Shown: positions 9,175 to 17,300, numbered from the stretch's first letter. The stretch is 64,000 nucleotides of DNA from Bacillota bacterium (GCA_023412715.1 JAEZCC010000026.1:3312-67311), one strand, 5' to 3'. Translations and numbers: made by a program. Notes: generated by a model from the letters alone, not told the origin.

Positions 9175-10014
9175 ATGAAAACAGTCGGTTTCATTGATTA
9201 CTACCTTGACGAATTCCATGCGAACAACTATGTGGGCTGGCTCGACGGGCTTTCCGGCGGCGAGCTGAAAGCAACGTACGCGTGGGCGAAGATCGACTCG
9301 CCCAAAGGCGGCATGACGACCGGGCAGTGGTGCGAAAAATACCGCGTGCAGCGCCTCGGCTCCATCCGGGACGTGGTGGAGAAAAGCGACTGCCTGATTG
9401 TGCTTTCGCCGGACAATCCGGAACAGCACGAGGAGCTCTGCCAGCTCCCGCTGCGCAGCGGAAAGCGCGTCTATGTCGACAAGACGTTCGCGGACGACCG
9501 CGCCACGGCGATCCGCATCTTCAGAATTGCGGAAGAGAGCGGCACGCCGTGCTTCTCTTCCTCCGCCCTGCGCTTTGCGGAGGAATACCGCGGCCTGGGC
9601 GAAGGCGAGGTGCGGAATGTCGCGAGCTGGGGTCCCGGCCCGCTCGACGTCTATTCCATCCATCAGATCGAGCCGATCATCAGCCTGATGGGCCCGCAGG
9701 CAAAGCGCGTGCAGTACATCGGCACGAGAGAATGGCCCGCGCTGGTCGTCGAGTTCGCCGACGGCAGGCGCGCCAACCTGTCGCACCACGGCTGGGACTG
9801 CCCGTTCGCCCTCTCGGTCGACTACGCGGACGGCGCCTCGAAGGTCGCCGCCGTGCACTCGGAATATTTTCTGGAATTCGTCAGGCAGATGGCCGATTTC
9901 TTCCTGACGGGCGACGTCAAGGTCAGCCATGCGGAAACGGTCGCCATCATCTCCGTCCGCGAGGCCGCGCTCAAAGCCGCGCAGCGTCCCGGCGAATGGA
10001 TTGCGGTCGGGTAA
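9175..10014 (+). CDS. Short Gfo/Idh-like oxidoreductase, divergent (second of three)
   Basis: A 279-residue protein related to the Gfo/Idh/MocA N-terminal fold but shorter than the usual 330-370 residues. The usual EKP motif appears as VDKTFADD, and the usual GG-x-D-x-G-x-H helix is not recognisable; the region reads LDVYSIHQIEP. The nucleotide-binding loop is also weak (VGFIDYYLDEFH). It starts 12 bases after the first oxidoreductase with AAGGAGAG upstream. It could be a catalytically altered partner subunit of the neighbouring oxidoreductase; that is inference. Confidence 0.8.
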   Translation: MKTVGFIDYYLDEFHANNYVGWLDGLSGGELKATYAWAKIDSPKGGMTTGQWCEKYRVQRLGSIRDVVEKSDCLIVLSPDNPEQHEELCQLPLRSGKRVYVDKTFADDRATAIRIFRIAEESGTPCFSSSALRFAEEYRGLGEGEVRNVASWGPGPLDVYSIHQIEPIISLMGPQAKRVQYIGTREWPALVVEFADGRRANLSHHGWDCPFALSVDYADGASKVAAVHSEYFLEFVRQMADFFLTGDVKVSHAETVAIISVREAALKAAQRPGEWIAVG

Positions 10015-10045
10015 GCGCCCGGCACAGAAAGCGGGGGAGAATGGG

Positions 10046-10903
10046 ATGAGCGATTTTTCCATCGGAGTGCTGGCCGATTCCTTCCGGCTGCCGTTCCGCG
10101 AGGCCATAGCGAAAGCGCGCGAGGTCGGCGCGGACGGGGTGCAGCTTTACGCGGTTTCCGGCGAGATTTCTCCCGAGCGGCTCGACGCGCAGAAGCGGCG
10201 CGAGGTGCGGGAGCTGATTGCCGGCAGCGGCCTTGCGGTCAGCGCGCTGTGCGGGGATCTGGGCGGCCACGGGTTTGCCGTCCGGGAGGAAAACGAGGCG
10301 AAAATCGAGAAGTCGAAACGCATCGTCGACCTGGCGTGCGAGCTGGGAACCAATATTGTTACAACGCACATCGGCGTGGTCCCGGAGGATGCATCGTGCG
10401 GGCGTTACGCCGTCATGCAGGAGGCCTGCGACCGGCTGGCCGGGTACGCGCACTCCTGCGGCGCGTTCTTTGCGATTGAAACCGGCCCCGAGCCGGCCGC
10501 GAGGCTGAAAAAGTTTCTGGACGGCCTTTCCACAAAGGGCGTGGCGGTCAACCTCGACCCCGCCAATTTCGTCATGGTGACGGACGACGACCCGGTTCAG
10601 GCGGTCTATACCCTGAAGGATTACATTGTGCATACCCATGCCAAGGACGGGGTCATGCTGAAAAAAACCGACCCGCAGCGCATCTACGACTTCTTTGCGG
10701 ACGGCGGCATCGGCGACCTGCGGCTTGAGGAATATTTCAGGGAAGTCCCGCTCGGCGAGGGCCGCGTCGATTTCGACGCCTATCTCCGCGCGCTGCGGGC
10801 CGTCGGCTACCACGGCTTTCTGACGGTGGAGCGCGAGGTGGGGAAGAACCCGGCGGAGGACATCCGGGCCGCGGTCGATTTCCTCAGAAAATGCTGCCGG
10901 TAA
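10046..10903 (+). CDS. Sugar phosphate isomerase/epimerase-like TIM-barrel protein
   Basis: A 285-residue xylose-isomerase-like (AP endonuclease 2 type) barrel. The metal-ligand pattern of the family is visible in order: Glu in AIETGPEP, Asp in VNLDPANF, His in HTHAKDGV and Glu in LTVEREVG. Members isomerise, epimerise or, on 3-keto-glycosides, eliminate the aglycone. GGGGGAGA sets the 10046 start. Together with the flanking oxidoreductases it forms the usual gene set of redox-dependent sugar conversions. Confidence 0.87.
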   Translation: MSDFSIGVLADSFRLPFREAIAKAREVGADGVQLYAVSGEISPERLDAQKRREVRELIAGSGLAVSALCGDLGGHGFAVREENEAKIEKSKRIVDLACELGTNIVTTHIGVVPEDASCGRYAVMQEACDRLAGYAHSCGAFFAIETGPEPAARLKKFLDGLSTKGVAVNLDPANFVMVTDDDPVQAVYTLKDYIVHTHAKDGVMLKKTDPQRIYDFFADGGIGDLRLEEYFREVPLGEGRVDFDAYLRALRAVGYHGFLTVEREVGKNPAEDIRAAVDFLRKCCR

Positions 10904-10928
10904 GCACGGCAGGGAGAACTGAAATCCG

Positions 10929-10953
10929 GGCCGGAGACGCTCCGGCCTGTTTT
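10929..10953 (+). other. Intercistronic hairpin
   Basis: GGCCGGAG-acg-CTCCGGCC is followed by TGTTTTG. The eight-pair stem sits between the isomerase gene and the last oxidoreductase and may act as a weak terminator or mRNA end stabiliser. Confidence 0.55.
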
Positions 10954-10972
10954 GTGAAAATCTGGTGAAGAC

Positions 10973-11989
10973 ATGAAAAGGGAGTACGGGGTAGTTTTAA
11001 TCGGGTGCGGGCACATCGGCGAAGAGTATATGCGGGACATCTATTTTCGGGAAGGCATCCGCATTGTCGGCGTCGTCGACACCGACCGGTCCCGCGCCGG
11101 GCTTTTTGCCCGCAAGTACGGCGCGGAATCCTGCGGGACGGAATATCTTCCCTATCTGGACCGCGGCGACGTCGACATTGTCATCATCGCGACCTATGTG
11201 AGCACGCACGCCTCCATCCTGCGGGAATGCCTGAAAAGGGGCAAGCATGTCGTCTGCGAAAAGCCGATCGGGCGCAGCCTGGCGGAAGGCCGGGCATTCG
11301 TCGGGCTTGTAAAGAATTCCCCCTGCAAGGTGCTGGTTTCGTACGTCCTGAGATACAACGAAACCTACCGGACGGCGGCCCGGCTGATCCAGTCCGGCGC
11401 CATCGGCAGCGTCAAAATGATGCGGATGGTGCAGAACCACCACGCCAAGGACTGGCCGCGCTACCGGAACCTGCTGAAGGACTGCCCGCCCATTGTGGAC
11501 TGCGGCGTTCATTATATGGACGTGATGCAGTGGTTCACGGGCTCCAAGGTGACGGCCGTCGACGGCTTCGGCGCGGTCATCGACGACGACCTGCCGGAGG
11601 GAGAATACAACTACGGCGTCATTCACGTGCGGCTTGAAAACGGCGCGGCGGGGTATTACGAGTCCGGGTGGTCGAAGACCCTCGCTTCCTCCAACGTCAA
11701 GGAATTTGTGGGCGACAGGGGAAGGCTCTCCATCACGCTCGGCGGCTTTCGCAGCAAGGACGCGGAAGAGGGCGACCTGATTGAGCTGTACACTTACGAG
11801 GGCAACCGGTACGAGGCGTTCAACGTCCGGGCAAAATATAAAGACATGTGGGCCGAGCTCCGGCAGCTGATCCGGATGATTGAAACCGGCGCCCCGGCCG
11901 TGCCGACCATCGGCGAAGTCTACAGCACGTTCGAGACGGTGCTGCGGGCAGACGCGGCCGTGCGGGCCCGTCTGTTCGGGCGCGGATAA
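10973..11989 (+). CDS. Gfo/Idh/MocA-family oxidoreductase (third of three)
   Basis: A 338-residue oxidoreductase with the nucleotide loop LIGCGHIGEEY, the CEKPIGRSLAEG motif near residue 97, and the catalytic segment PIVDCGVHYMDVMQWF holding the Asp/His pair. It is complete and of normal length. The ribosome binding site (GGTGAA) is weak. It is the last gene of the operon; a strong terminator follows at 12010. Confidence 0.9.
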   Translation: MKREYGVVLIGCGHIGEEYMRDIYFREGIRIVGVVDTDRSRAGLFARKYGAESCGTEYLPYLDRGDVDIVIIATYVSTHASILRECLKRGKHVVCEKPIGRSLAEGRAFVGLVKNSPCKVLVSYVLRYNETYRTAARLIQSGAIGSVKMMRMVQNHHAKDWPRYRNLLKDCPPIVDCGVHYMDVMQWFTGSKVTAVDGFGAVIDDDLPEGEYNYGVIHVRLENGAAGYYESGWSKTLASSNVKEFVGDRGRLSITLGGFRSKDAEEGDLIELYTYEGNRYEAFNVRAKYKDMWAELRQLIRMIETGAPAVPTIGEVYSTFETVLRADAAVRARLFGRG

Positions 11990-12009
11990 GGCTGCTTCAA
12001 ATGCCCCGG

Positions 12010-12035
12010 TCCTCCCTTTCAGAGGGAGGATTTTT
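12010..12035 (+). terminator. Rho-independent terminator of the ManNAc-type operon
   Basis: TCCTCCCT-ttcag-AGGGAGGA followed directly by TTTTTC. The stem overlaps the last codons of the minus-strand GH13 remnant, showing how tightly the two were brought together. Confidence 0.85.
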
Positions 12036-12722
12036 CAAAAATGCCGAACCCCCAGGGGCCGATTTCCCCGCCGCACACGCCTTCCTGTAAAATACATCTG
12101 TCCCCGCCGCTTAAAAAGGGAAGCGCCTCTTTCGCTTTGCCGGCGTTGAGCGCGACAAGAACGGACCGGTTTTGGTACCTGCGCTCGAAGACATATAAAT
12201 TTTTCCCTTTTTCTGCGGTCACGGTGCGAAAATTCCCTTTTTCCAGGGCCGTCCTGGAACGGCGTATCCCAATCAGCCTTTTGTAGAAATCGAAAATGCT
12301 TTTATTTTCCCATACCATCGTCCGACGGTATTCGGCTTCCAGCATTCCCTGCACGCCCTGCTCGTCGCCGTAGAAGATGGACGGAATGCCGATGAAGGTC
12401 ATCTGGAACACGACGGCCAGACGGAACTTCATCCAGTCTCCCCGGCAGAGGGTCAGGAAACGCGGAACGTCGTGCGTGTCCAGCACGTTCAGCTGGGCAT
12501 AGAGGATCTGTTCCGGATACCGCATGATCATCCCGGTGACCCTGTCCTCGAACCCGAAAGCGTCTATCTTTCCCGCCGCAAAAAAGTCCCGGCAGTTTTT
12601 GCGCATGTCGTAATTCATGGAGGAGTCGAATTGATCGCCGCACAGCCACGGATAAGCGGATTCCCAGACCTCGCCGATCAGCAGGCAGTCGGGGTTCACG
12701 GCCTTCGCCGTTTTACGGAATA
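12019..12722 (-). pseudogene. C-terminal remnant of a GH13 alpha-amylase-family enzyme
   Basis: About 234 codons of GH13 similarity remain. FRKTAKAVNPD and LIGEVWESA contain the general acid Glu, and VLDTHDVPRF contains the transition-state Asp, followed by a C-terminal beta domain ending IFEKSSL. The N-terminal half of the barrel, including the nucleophile strand, is missing. Similarity stops near 12722, where unrelated plus-strand coding remains begin. A start at 12699 is formally possible, but the protein would lack the nucleophile, so I call it a decayed fragment. Confidence 0.8.
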
Positions 12723-12981
12723 CTGCGACAGGCCGTTCGACAGCGCCGGGCGCACCTGCAAGAAAATAGGCGCGCTGCGGCTCTGGGAGAAAAAGAAGAA
12801 GGAGAATCCGGCATTCCGGGCGTACAGCAAGGCATACAAAAAGCGGTTCGCGTGGATCAAGTACGGCAAGATCACGCAGGAAGCATTTTATGAGTGGTCG
12901 GAGCAGGCGAGGAAGATGCGGGAGCAGTGCGCCAGCGGGAAGATATCGCTGGAGGATTTCAACGAGTGGCTGGAGGAGTAA
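12715..12981 (+). pseudogene. C-terminal remnant of a DUF6076-like protein
   Basis: The plus-strand frame beginning EYCDRPFDSAGRTCKK and ending EDFNEWLEE resembles, from memory, the Cys-containing C-terminal part of DUF6076-type proteins (YCDR...GRTC, then RAYKKRFAW and a charged helix). No start codon with a ribosome binding site precedes it, and the frame runs upstream into antisense of the GH13 fragment. It is therefore a truncated 3' end left by a deletion. The family name is moderately sure. Confidence 0.6.
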
Positions 12982-13023
12982 GTAAGCCCCATAAAAGTTT
13001 TTTGGTGCGAATTCTAAAAATCA

Positions 13024-13064
13024 GCAGAGAGGACGACCGTTTCCACAACGGCCGTCCTCTCTGC
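13024..13064 (-). terminator. Strong hairpin terminator, probably bidirectional
   Basis: GCAGAGAGGACG pairs perfectly with CGTCCTCTCTGC and the stem is extended by CCGT/ACGG. On the minus strand it is followed by TGATTTTT, which ends the 13096 gene. On the plus strand it is followed by ATTTTATC. Confidence 0.85.
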
Positions 13065-13095
13065 ATTTTATCAATTTACGGGAATTTTGCCTCAA

Positions 13096-13809
13096 TCAAG
13101 AATTTTGCTGTTCGATGTCGAAAGTGCCTTTGATTTCACCATATCCTTGCGTGTTTTCAAACTCGAAAAAATATGTGTGGTTGCTGTTCAGATTGTAAAA
13201 ACTGACCGCCGAGGGACTGCTCTGGCCCCCCGGAGCTGTCTTGGAGGACCAAGAAACCACTGCACTGCTGGTGTTTCGGTCATAGCAAGTAATCCGGAAG
13301 TTATACCCAATGGAGGTATCCGACTGAAAATAAGTGTCTATCCATAACTTCCCGATACCACTTGGCTGAAAGCAATAGTCCGTGTAAACATAGCCAAGAT
13401 GATCGACAATACCATAATAGTTTCCCTCAGACCAATTCCAAATATTAGTGGGCCAATTGTTTCCTTCTGGCTTTACTGCATTTGCGTTAAGGCCATGAAG
13501 AGTATGATAGGTTACCCCGCTAGGGAGTTCCTTAGCCGGCACTGTAACAGCTCCAGCCTTCTGGTTTGCATTTGAATTTTCCGGCGGCTCTTTGCTCAAG
13601 TCATGCACGACAGCACCCTTTGGGATGACAAGTTGAGGTGCAGAAACCTGACTTGCAGACGGCTGTGACCCTGCGCTCACTGAAGACGTCCGGTCAACCG
13701 GAGTTGTTGCGCTTGATTTGGCAAAGGCAGCCATTGTGAACGGAATACACAAACAAACGCAGAGAAAGGCCGTCAGAGATAATTTGAGTATTCTTTTTGA
13801 TTTTTTCAT
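13096..13809 (-). CDS. Secreted protein of unknown function
   Basis: A 237-residue protein with a signal peptide (KKSKRILK, then a hydrophobic core ending FAKSSA), a Ser/Thr-rich linker to about residue 60, and a C-terminal beta-rich domain of about 110 residues with many aromatics (NIWNWSEGNYYG, CFQPSGIGKLWIDTYF). AAAGGAGTTGATTTT upstream sets the start. Base composition is more A/T-rich than the flanking operons. No family recognised. The C-terminal domain, ending in a Phe-rich strand, could be a small carbohydrate- or membrane-interacting fold, but that is a guess. Confidence 0.75.
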   Translation of the reverse strand: MKKSKRILKLSLTAFLCVCLCIPFTMAAFAKSSATTPVDRTSSVSAGSQPSASQVSAPQLVIPKGAVVHDLSKEPPENSNANQKAGAVTVPAKELPSGVTYHTLHGLNANAVKPEGNNWPTNIWNWSEGNYYGIVDHLGYVYTDYCFQPSGIGKLWIDTYFQSDTSIGYNFRITCYDRNTSSAVVSWSSKTAPGGQSSPSAVSFYNLNSNHTYFFEFENTQGYGEIKGTFDIEQQNS

Positions 13810-13983
13810 AAAATCAACTCCTTTGGGCGTCATTTTAGAAAGCCCACTCTTTAGCAAACGGTAAACAAATGTCAAGAGAAAAGGGATTTTCTCTCTCTTA
13901 ACAACCCAACGGACTCACCTTCTTTCCCCAAAGTCATTTTTCTTGTTAATTCATGTTGTGATTCTGCGTCCCTAAATAATACT

Positions 13984-14053
13984 ATGTATTTACATATTTG
14001 TCAATAATAAATAATATTGATTTATATATAACTGGTGATATAATATTGATTTA
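13984..14053 (+). promoter_or_regulatory. Promoter with 14-base direct repeats ahead of the PadR gene
   Basis: ATAATATTGATTTA occurs exactly twice, at 14011-14024 and 14040-14053. The first copy supplies a -35 (TTGATT, 14017-14022), and the second overlaps an extended -10 (TGA-TATAAT, 14036-14044), with a 16-base spacer. ATGTATTTACAT at 13984-13995 is a near palindrome of the ATGT/ACAT type bound by PadR proteins. Autoregulation is likely. Confidence 0.6.
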
Positions 14054-14080
14054 GAAAAGATCCTCTCGGAGGTTGATCAG

Positions 14081-14479
14081 TTGGCAAAAGGAAAACGAGA
14101 TTCGTCCCCAATCAGCGGCACGCCCGCCGGGATCAAGGAGTCGCTGAAAAAAGCGACCACCGAAATGCTGGTACTGTTCTTTCTACGCCAGAAGCCCATG
14201 TATACCTATGAAATGATGCGTGAGATGGAACGACTCAGCGACGGAATTCTCACCTTCAATACTCTGTATATGGCGATCTATCGGCTTGAGAAATTCGGTT
14301 ACATCGTGGAATCCGACAAAGTCCTTTCGGAGGACAACCGCATGCGGATATATTTTTCCGTCACGGAAGAAGGACAAAGCTATCTGGAAAAGATCATTGA
14401 GGAATACCGGACGGTCACGAAGGTTATCGACAGAATCCTGTTGCAGGACGGGACGCTTTTTCGGGAGGAGGAAATATAA
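14081..14479 (+). CDS. PadR-family transcriptional regulator
   Basis: A 132-residue regulator. The PadR winged helix covers residues about 28-110 (TEMLVLFFLRQKPMYTYEMM, then TLYMAIYRLEKFGYI and an RIYFSVTEEG wing) and is followed by a C-terminal helix. The start is TTG at 14081, with CGGAGG eight bases upstream; no ATG fits. Three bases separate it from the next gene, forming the common PadR plus membrane-protein module. It probably represses its own operon. Confidence 0.9.
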   Translation: MAKGKRDSSPISGTPAGIKESLKKATTEMLVLFFLRQKPMYTYEMMREMERLSDGILTFNTLYMAIYRLEKFGYIVESDKVLSEDNRMRIYFSVTEEGQSYLEKIIEEYRTVTKVIDRILLQDGTLFREEEI

Positions 14480-14482
14480 CGC

Positions 14483-14896
14483 ATGAGTCTGGAAAGCGAT
14501 TTGAAACACTATTACAGAGAAATTCGGAAATATCTGTTCTGTTCCAGAAAAACACAAGTGGGGTTCCTTGCGGAAGCACACCGCCTTGTTGCCGATTTTT
14601 TGGAAAATCAGCCGGACGCGACTTTTGAAGATATTGTCAAAAATGTAGGCAGACCCGAAGAATTGGCGGAAACCTTTTTGAATACGCTTCCTGATAAAAC
14701 AGAGGTTGAAAGATATCATCTTTCCCGGCGAAAGCGAAGGTGTTTGATCCTGGCAGCGATTTTTCTGCTGATTATTATTCTGTTTGGCATTATTCTTTAC
14801 ATAGGACAAGTAAGATATCATACCGTCGTCACGAAGCAAACGACTACGGTCATAGAAACGGAGTCAAATGCATCGTCGGCATTTCAAAATAAGTGA
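14483..14896 (+). CDS. DUF6120/DUF1700-like single-span membrane protein
   Basis: A 137-residue protein. An alpha-helical N-terminal domain of about 80 residues (YYREIRKYLFCSRKTQ, then FEDIVKNVGRPEELAETF) has the pattern found in DUF1700/DUF6120 proteins encoded beside PadR regulators. One membrane span follows at residues about 88-110 and then a Thr-rich tail. GGGAGGAGG precedes it inside the end of padR. The function of the family is unknown; it may act as an anti-regulator or in envelope signalling. Confidence 0.75.
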   Translation: MSLESDLKHYYREIRKYLFCSRKTQVGFLAEAHRLVADFLENQPDATFEDIVKNVGRPEELAETFLNTLPDKTEVERYHLSRRKRRCLILAAIFLLIIILFGIILYIGQVRYHTVVTKQTTTVIETESNASSAFQNK

Positions 14897-14920
14897 AGAT
14901 TTTGAATGGAGATTTTTGCA

Positions 14921-15402
14921 ATGAAAAAGCTGTTTTCTCTTTTCTTGGTTCTTGCTATGGCGCTTTCTGTTTCGGTCTCTGGTTTCGCGCAGGAAACCTT
15001 ACCTCAAAAGGTCCAGTCCTCAACTGTGAGTACGAAGGATTTGGGAAATGGGCTCACAGTTGAAACAAAAACGACAATATTCAGCACAGTAAATGCCGCA
15101 CGAGCGGGTTATTCAACAAGGAGTGCCACCCGAACAGATACATTAAGGCAAATGGATCAACCGTGGCTACCGTCAAGTTGACAGCCAATTTTGGGTATGA
15201 CGGTTCTTCTGCATGGGTTATAAGCAAAAGCGCAAGCCATTCCACGGTAAGCGGCTGGTCATACGGCAGCGAATCTCTCGAAGCATATGGGGATACCGCA
15301 AGCCTGTCAGCAGTTTTAACACAATGGGCGGGTATTATTCCGATCGGGACGGTAGATGTCGATATTTCGTTGACCTGCTCACCCACTGGGGGGATTTCTT
15401 AA
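14921..15402 (+). pseudogene. Secreted protein gene interrupted by a one-base frameshift
   Basis: The first frame gives a signal peptide (KKLFSLFLVLAMALSVSVSG) and a mature part that runs to TDTL near 15140 before ending at 15181. The next frame continues as KANGSTVATVKLTANFGYDG through to SLTCSPTGGIS at 15402. Adding one A to TTAAGG near 15139 would join them as TDTL-KANGS with no other change, giving about 160 residues. GGAG at 14908 supports a start at 14921. It follows the PadR module directly. It is either a real recent mutation or a base-call error. Confidence 0.7.
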
Positions 15403-15435
15403 AGGTAAAAACCCATTTTAATAATTACAACTACA

Positions 15436-15488
15436 ACGAGTCCCTCTTGCATATCTGCATGGACAGATTGCAAGGGGGACTCGTTTAG
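15436..15488 (+). terminator. Hairpin terminator after the PadR module
   Basis: GAGTCCCTCTTGCA pairs over 14 positions with TGCAAGGGGGACTC around an inner loop and is followed by GTTTAG. The stem is long and the T-run short. Confidence 0.65.
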
Positions 15489-15588
15489 ACAATAAGCTTT
15501 TACCCGCCTTGAGACAGCCTAATTTTTTCTGGGACTTCCTTATAGCGTTCTACCTTTCGGTGTCCTTTTTTCGGCGGCCTGGCAGGGT

Positions 15589-17007
15589 TCAGCGGGAAAG
15601 CCTTTCGCTCTTGTTCACAAAGCCTTTCAGCGCGGTGAGAAGCAGGATCTTGACGTCGAGCAGGAACGTCCAGTTCTCTATGTAATAGATGTCGCATTTG
15701 ATGCGTTCCTCAATGGAGGTGTCCCCGCGCCAGCCGTTGACCTGCGCCCAGCCCGTGATGCCCGGGCGCACCAGGTGCTTGAGCATATAGAGGGGGATCT
15801 CTTCGCGAAACCTGTCGACAAAATAGGGCCGTTCCGGCCGGGGGCCGACGAGACTCATGTCGCCTTTCAGCACGTTGAAAAGCTGCGGCAGCTCGTCGAT
15901 GCTGTACCTGCGCAGGAATGCGCCGAATTTTGTCCGGCGGCCGTCGTCCTTCGTGCCCCAGGTGGTCATGTCCCCCGTCTGCACGCGCATGGAGCGGAAC
16001 TTGTACATCCTGAAAATCCGCTTGTTCCTTCCCGTGCGCTCTTGGCTGTAGAAGATCGGGCCGGGGGAAGAAAGCCTGACTCCGACGGCGGCGGTCAGCA
16101 TCAGCGGCGAAAGCACAAGCAGCATCACGGCCGAGACCGTAAGGTCCAGCAGCCGCTTCGAGAAGCTGTTGAGCATGTTGTCGAGCGGAATGCGGCGGAT
16201 ATTGATGAGCGGCATGCCCTCCACTTCGTCGATGAAGGGCCGGGTGGGCAGAAATTTTGTGTAGAACGGCAGCAGGTTCGACTTGACGCCGGCCTTCTCG
16301 CAGGCGTCGATGATGCCGCCGAGCTCCGAAAAATCGGCGTAGTCGAGCGAGATGACGACTTCGTCGATTCCGCCGCGGTTCAGCAGGTACGGCAGCGTGC
16401 CGAAACCGCCCGCGTAGGAGATGTTTCTCCCCGAGGTGCTGACCCTGCCGTGGCTGAGGTAGCCCGCAAACTCATAGCCGAGCGAGCGGTTGGCCGTGAC
16501 GCGGTCGAAAAATTCGGCGGAGACGTCGTTCCAGCCGACGAGCAGCAGGTGCTTGATGTTGTAGCCGGCCGCGCGCATCCTGCGCAGCAGCTTCCGCAGC
16601 GCCGCCCGGCTGAGCGAATCGAGCGCGAAATTGATCAGGCCGAACAGGAGGATGACCATTCTCGAGACGTGGACTTCCTTGAGGAAAAACACGAGGACGA
16701 ATACGAACACTACGCCGATGGCGTTGGACTGGAACACCTTCCCGGCTTCCGAAATCATGTTGCTGTGCCGGAAGGAATCATGCAGGCCGAAATAATGGTA
16801 GATAAAGAAAAATGCCGGCACGACAAAGAGCATCAGCCGCATGTAGTAGTCAAGGCCGATATAGAACGCGCCGCCGTAGTGGAAGAAATGCAGAAAAAAG
16901 GCCAGTGCCATCGAAAGCACGCACAGGCAGGCGTCCCACACGGCGAACAGGCCGTTCATTATCTTCTGATTTTCCTTTATCATAATATAAAACGTCCCCG
17001 CATCCAT
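15589..17007 (-). CDS. Polyprenyl-phosphate sugar-1-phosphate transferase (WbaP/WcaJ type)
   Basis: A 472-residue membrane enzyme that starts exopolysaccharide repeat units by moving sugar-1-phosphate onto undecaprenyl phosphate. About four N-terminal membrane spans (residues 18-130) are followed by a Rossmann-like CoA-binding-type domain and one more span. The catalytic bacterial sugar transferase domain includes KRLLDLTVSAVMLL, GPIFYSQERTGRN, MYKFRSMR, DELPQLFNVLKGDMSLVGPR and RPGITGWAQVNG. TCCGGAG sets the start at 17007. It is divergent from the riboswitch-controlled Pel locus; a second polymer or a lipid-linked primer is possible. Confidence 0.92.
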   Translation of the reverse strand: MDAGTFYIMIKENQKIMNGLFAVWDACLCVLSMALAFFLHFFHYGGAFYIGLDYYMRLMLFVVPAFFFIYHYFGLHDSFRHSNMISEAGKVFQSNAIGVVFVFVLVFFLKEVHVSRMVILLFGLINFALDSLSRAALRKLLRRMRAAGYNIKHLLLVGWNDVSAEFFDRVTANRSLGYEFAGYLSHGRVSTSGRNISYAGGFGTLPYLLNRGGIDEVVISLDYADFSELGGIIDACEKAGVKSNLLPFYTKFLPTRPFIDEVEGMPLINIRRIPLDNMLNSFSKRLLDLTVSAVMLLVLSPLMLTAAVGVRLSSPGPIFYSQERTGRNKRIFRMYKFRSMRVQTGDMTTWGTKDDGRRTKFGAFLRRYSIDELPQLFNVLKGDMSLVGPRPERPYFVDRFREEIPLYMLKHLVRPGITGWAQVNGWRGDTSIEERIKCDIYYIENWTFLLDVKILLLTALKGFVNKSERLSR

Positions 17008-17113
17008 ATTTTCTCCGGACGATGTTATTGTAACTGATTTTCGGCGCCGCGGCAAGTCCGCCGCCGGCAAAAAAGCTCCCGGCCGTTGGCTTTCATCGAA
17101 TCGGGCAATTCTA

Positions 17114-17142
17114 TTGACTTGATCGAATTCATATACTAAAAT
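17114..17142 (+). promoter_or_regulatory. Promoter of the Pel locus
   Basis: A -35 TTGACT (17114-17119) and -10 TAAAAT (17137-17142) are separated by 17 bases, 35 bases upstream of the riboswitch. TATACT at 17132-17137 overlaps as an alternative -10. Confidence 0.55.
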
Positions 17143-17176
17143 AGGTAAAAAGATGTCTCATTAAGTCGTTTGAAAA

Positions 17177-17264
17177 GGGCAAACCTATTGAAAGATAGGG
17201 ACGCAAAGCTGTGGGCCTAAGGTACTGCGGACTTTCCGCGGCCGCTATGGCTGCCTGGTTGCCA
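17177..17264 (+). promoter_or_regulatory. Cyclic-di-GMP-I (GEMM-I) riboswitch ahead of the Pel locus
   Basis: The conserved class I elements appear in order. GGCAAACC is followed by a hairpin with GAAA tetraloop, GGGACGCAAAGC, CCTAAG (17216-17221) and TATGG (17246-17250), and the closing strand is GGTTGCC (17257-17263). CCTAAG/TATGG is the complete 11-nucleotide GAAA tetraloop receptor, so the tertiary dock is intact. It is on the same strand as, and 67 bases before, the GH114 gene, so it senses c-di-GMP and controls the polysaccharide operon. Confidence 0.93.
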
Positions 17265-17300
17265 AAGAGAGAAATGTTTACCATTTTTCTCTTTCCTTTT
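17264..17300 (+). terminator. Probable riboswitch expression-platform hairpin
   Basis: AAAGAGAGAAATG-tttac-CATTTTTCTCTTT forms 13 pairs (one G-T) immediately 3' of the aptamer closing strand and is followed by CCTTTTC. Its 5' arm abuts the aptamer helix, as expected for a switchable terminator, though the T-run is broken by C residues. Confidence 0.55.

Noticed and set aside
12472..12981. A 169-codon plus-strand gene reading through the GH13 remnant
   Set aside because: Only the part after about 12715 has coding character; the first half is antisense to GH13 coding sequence.
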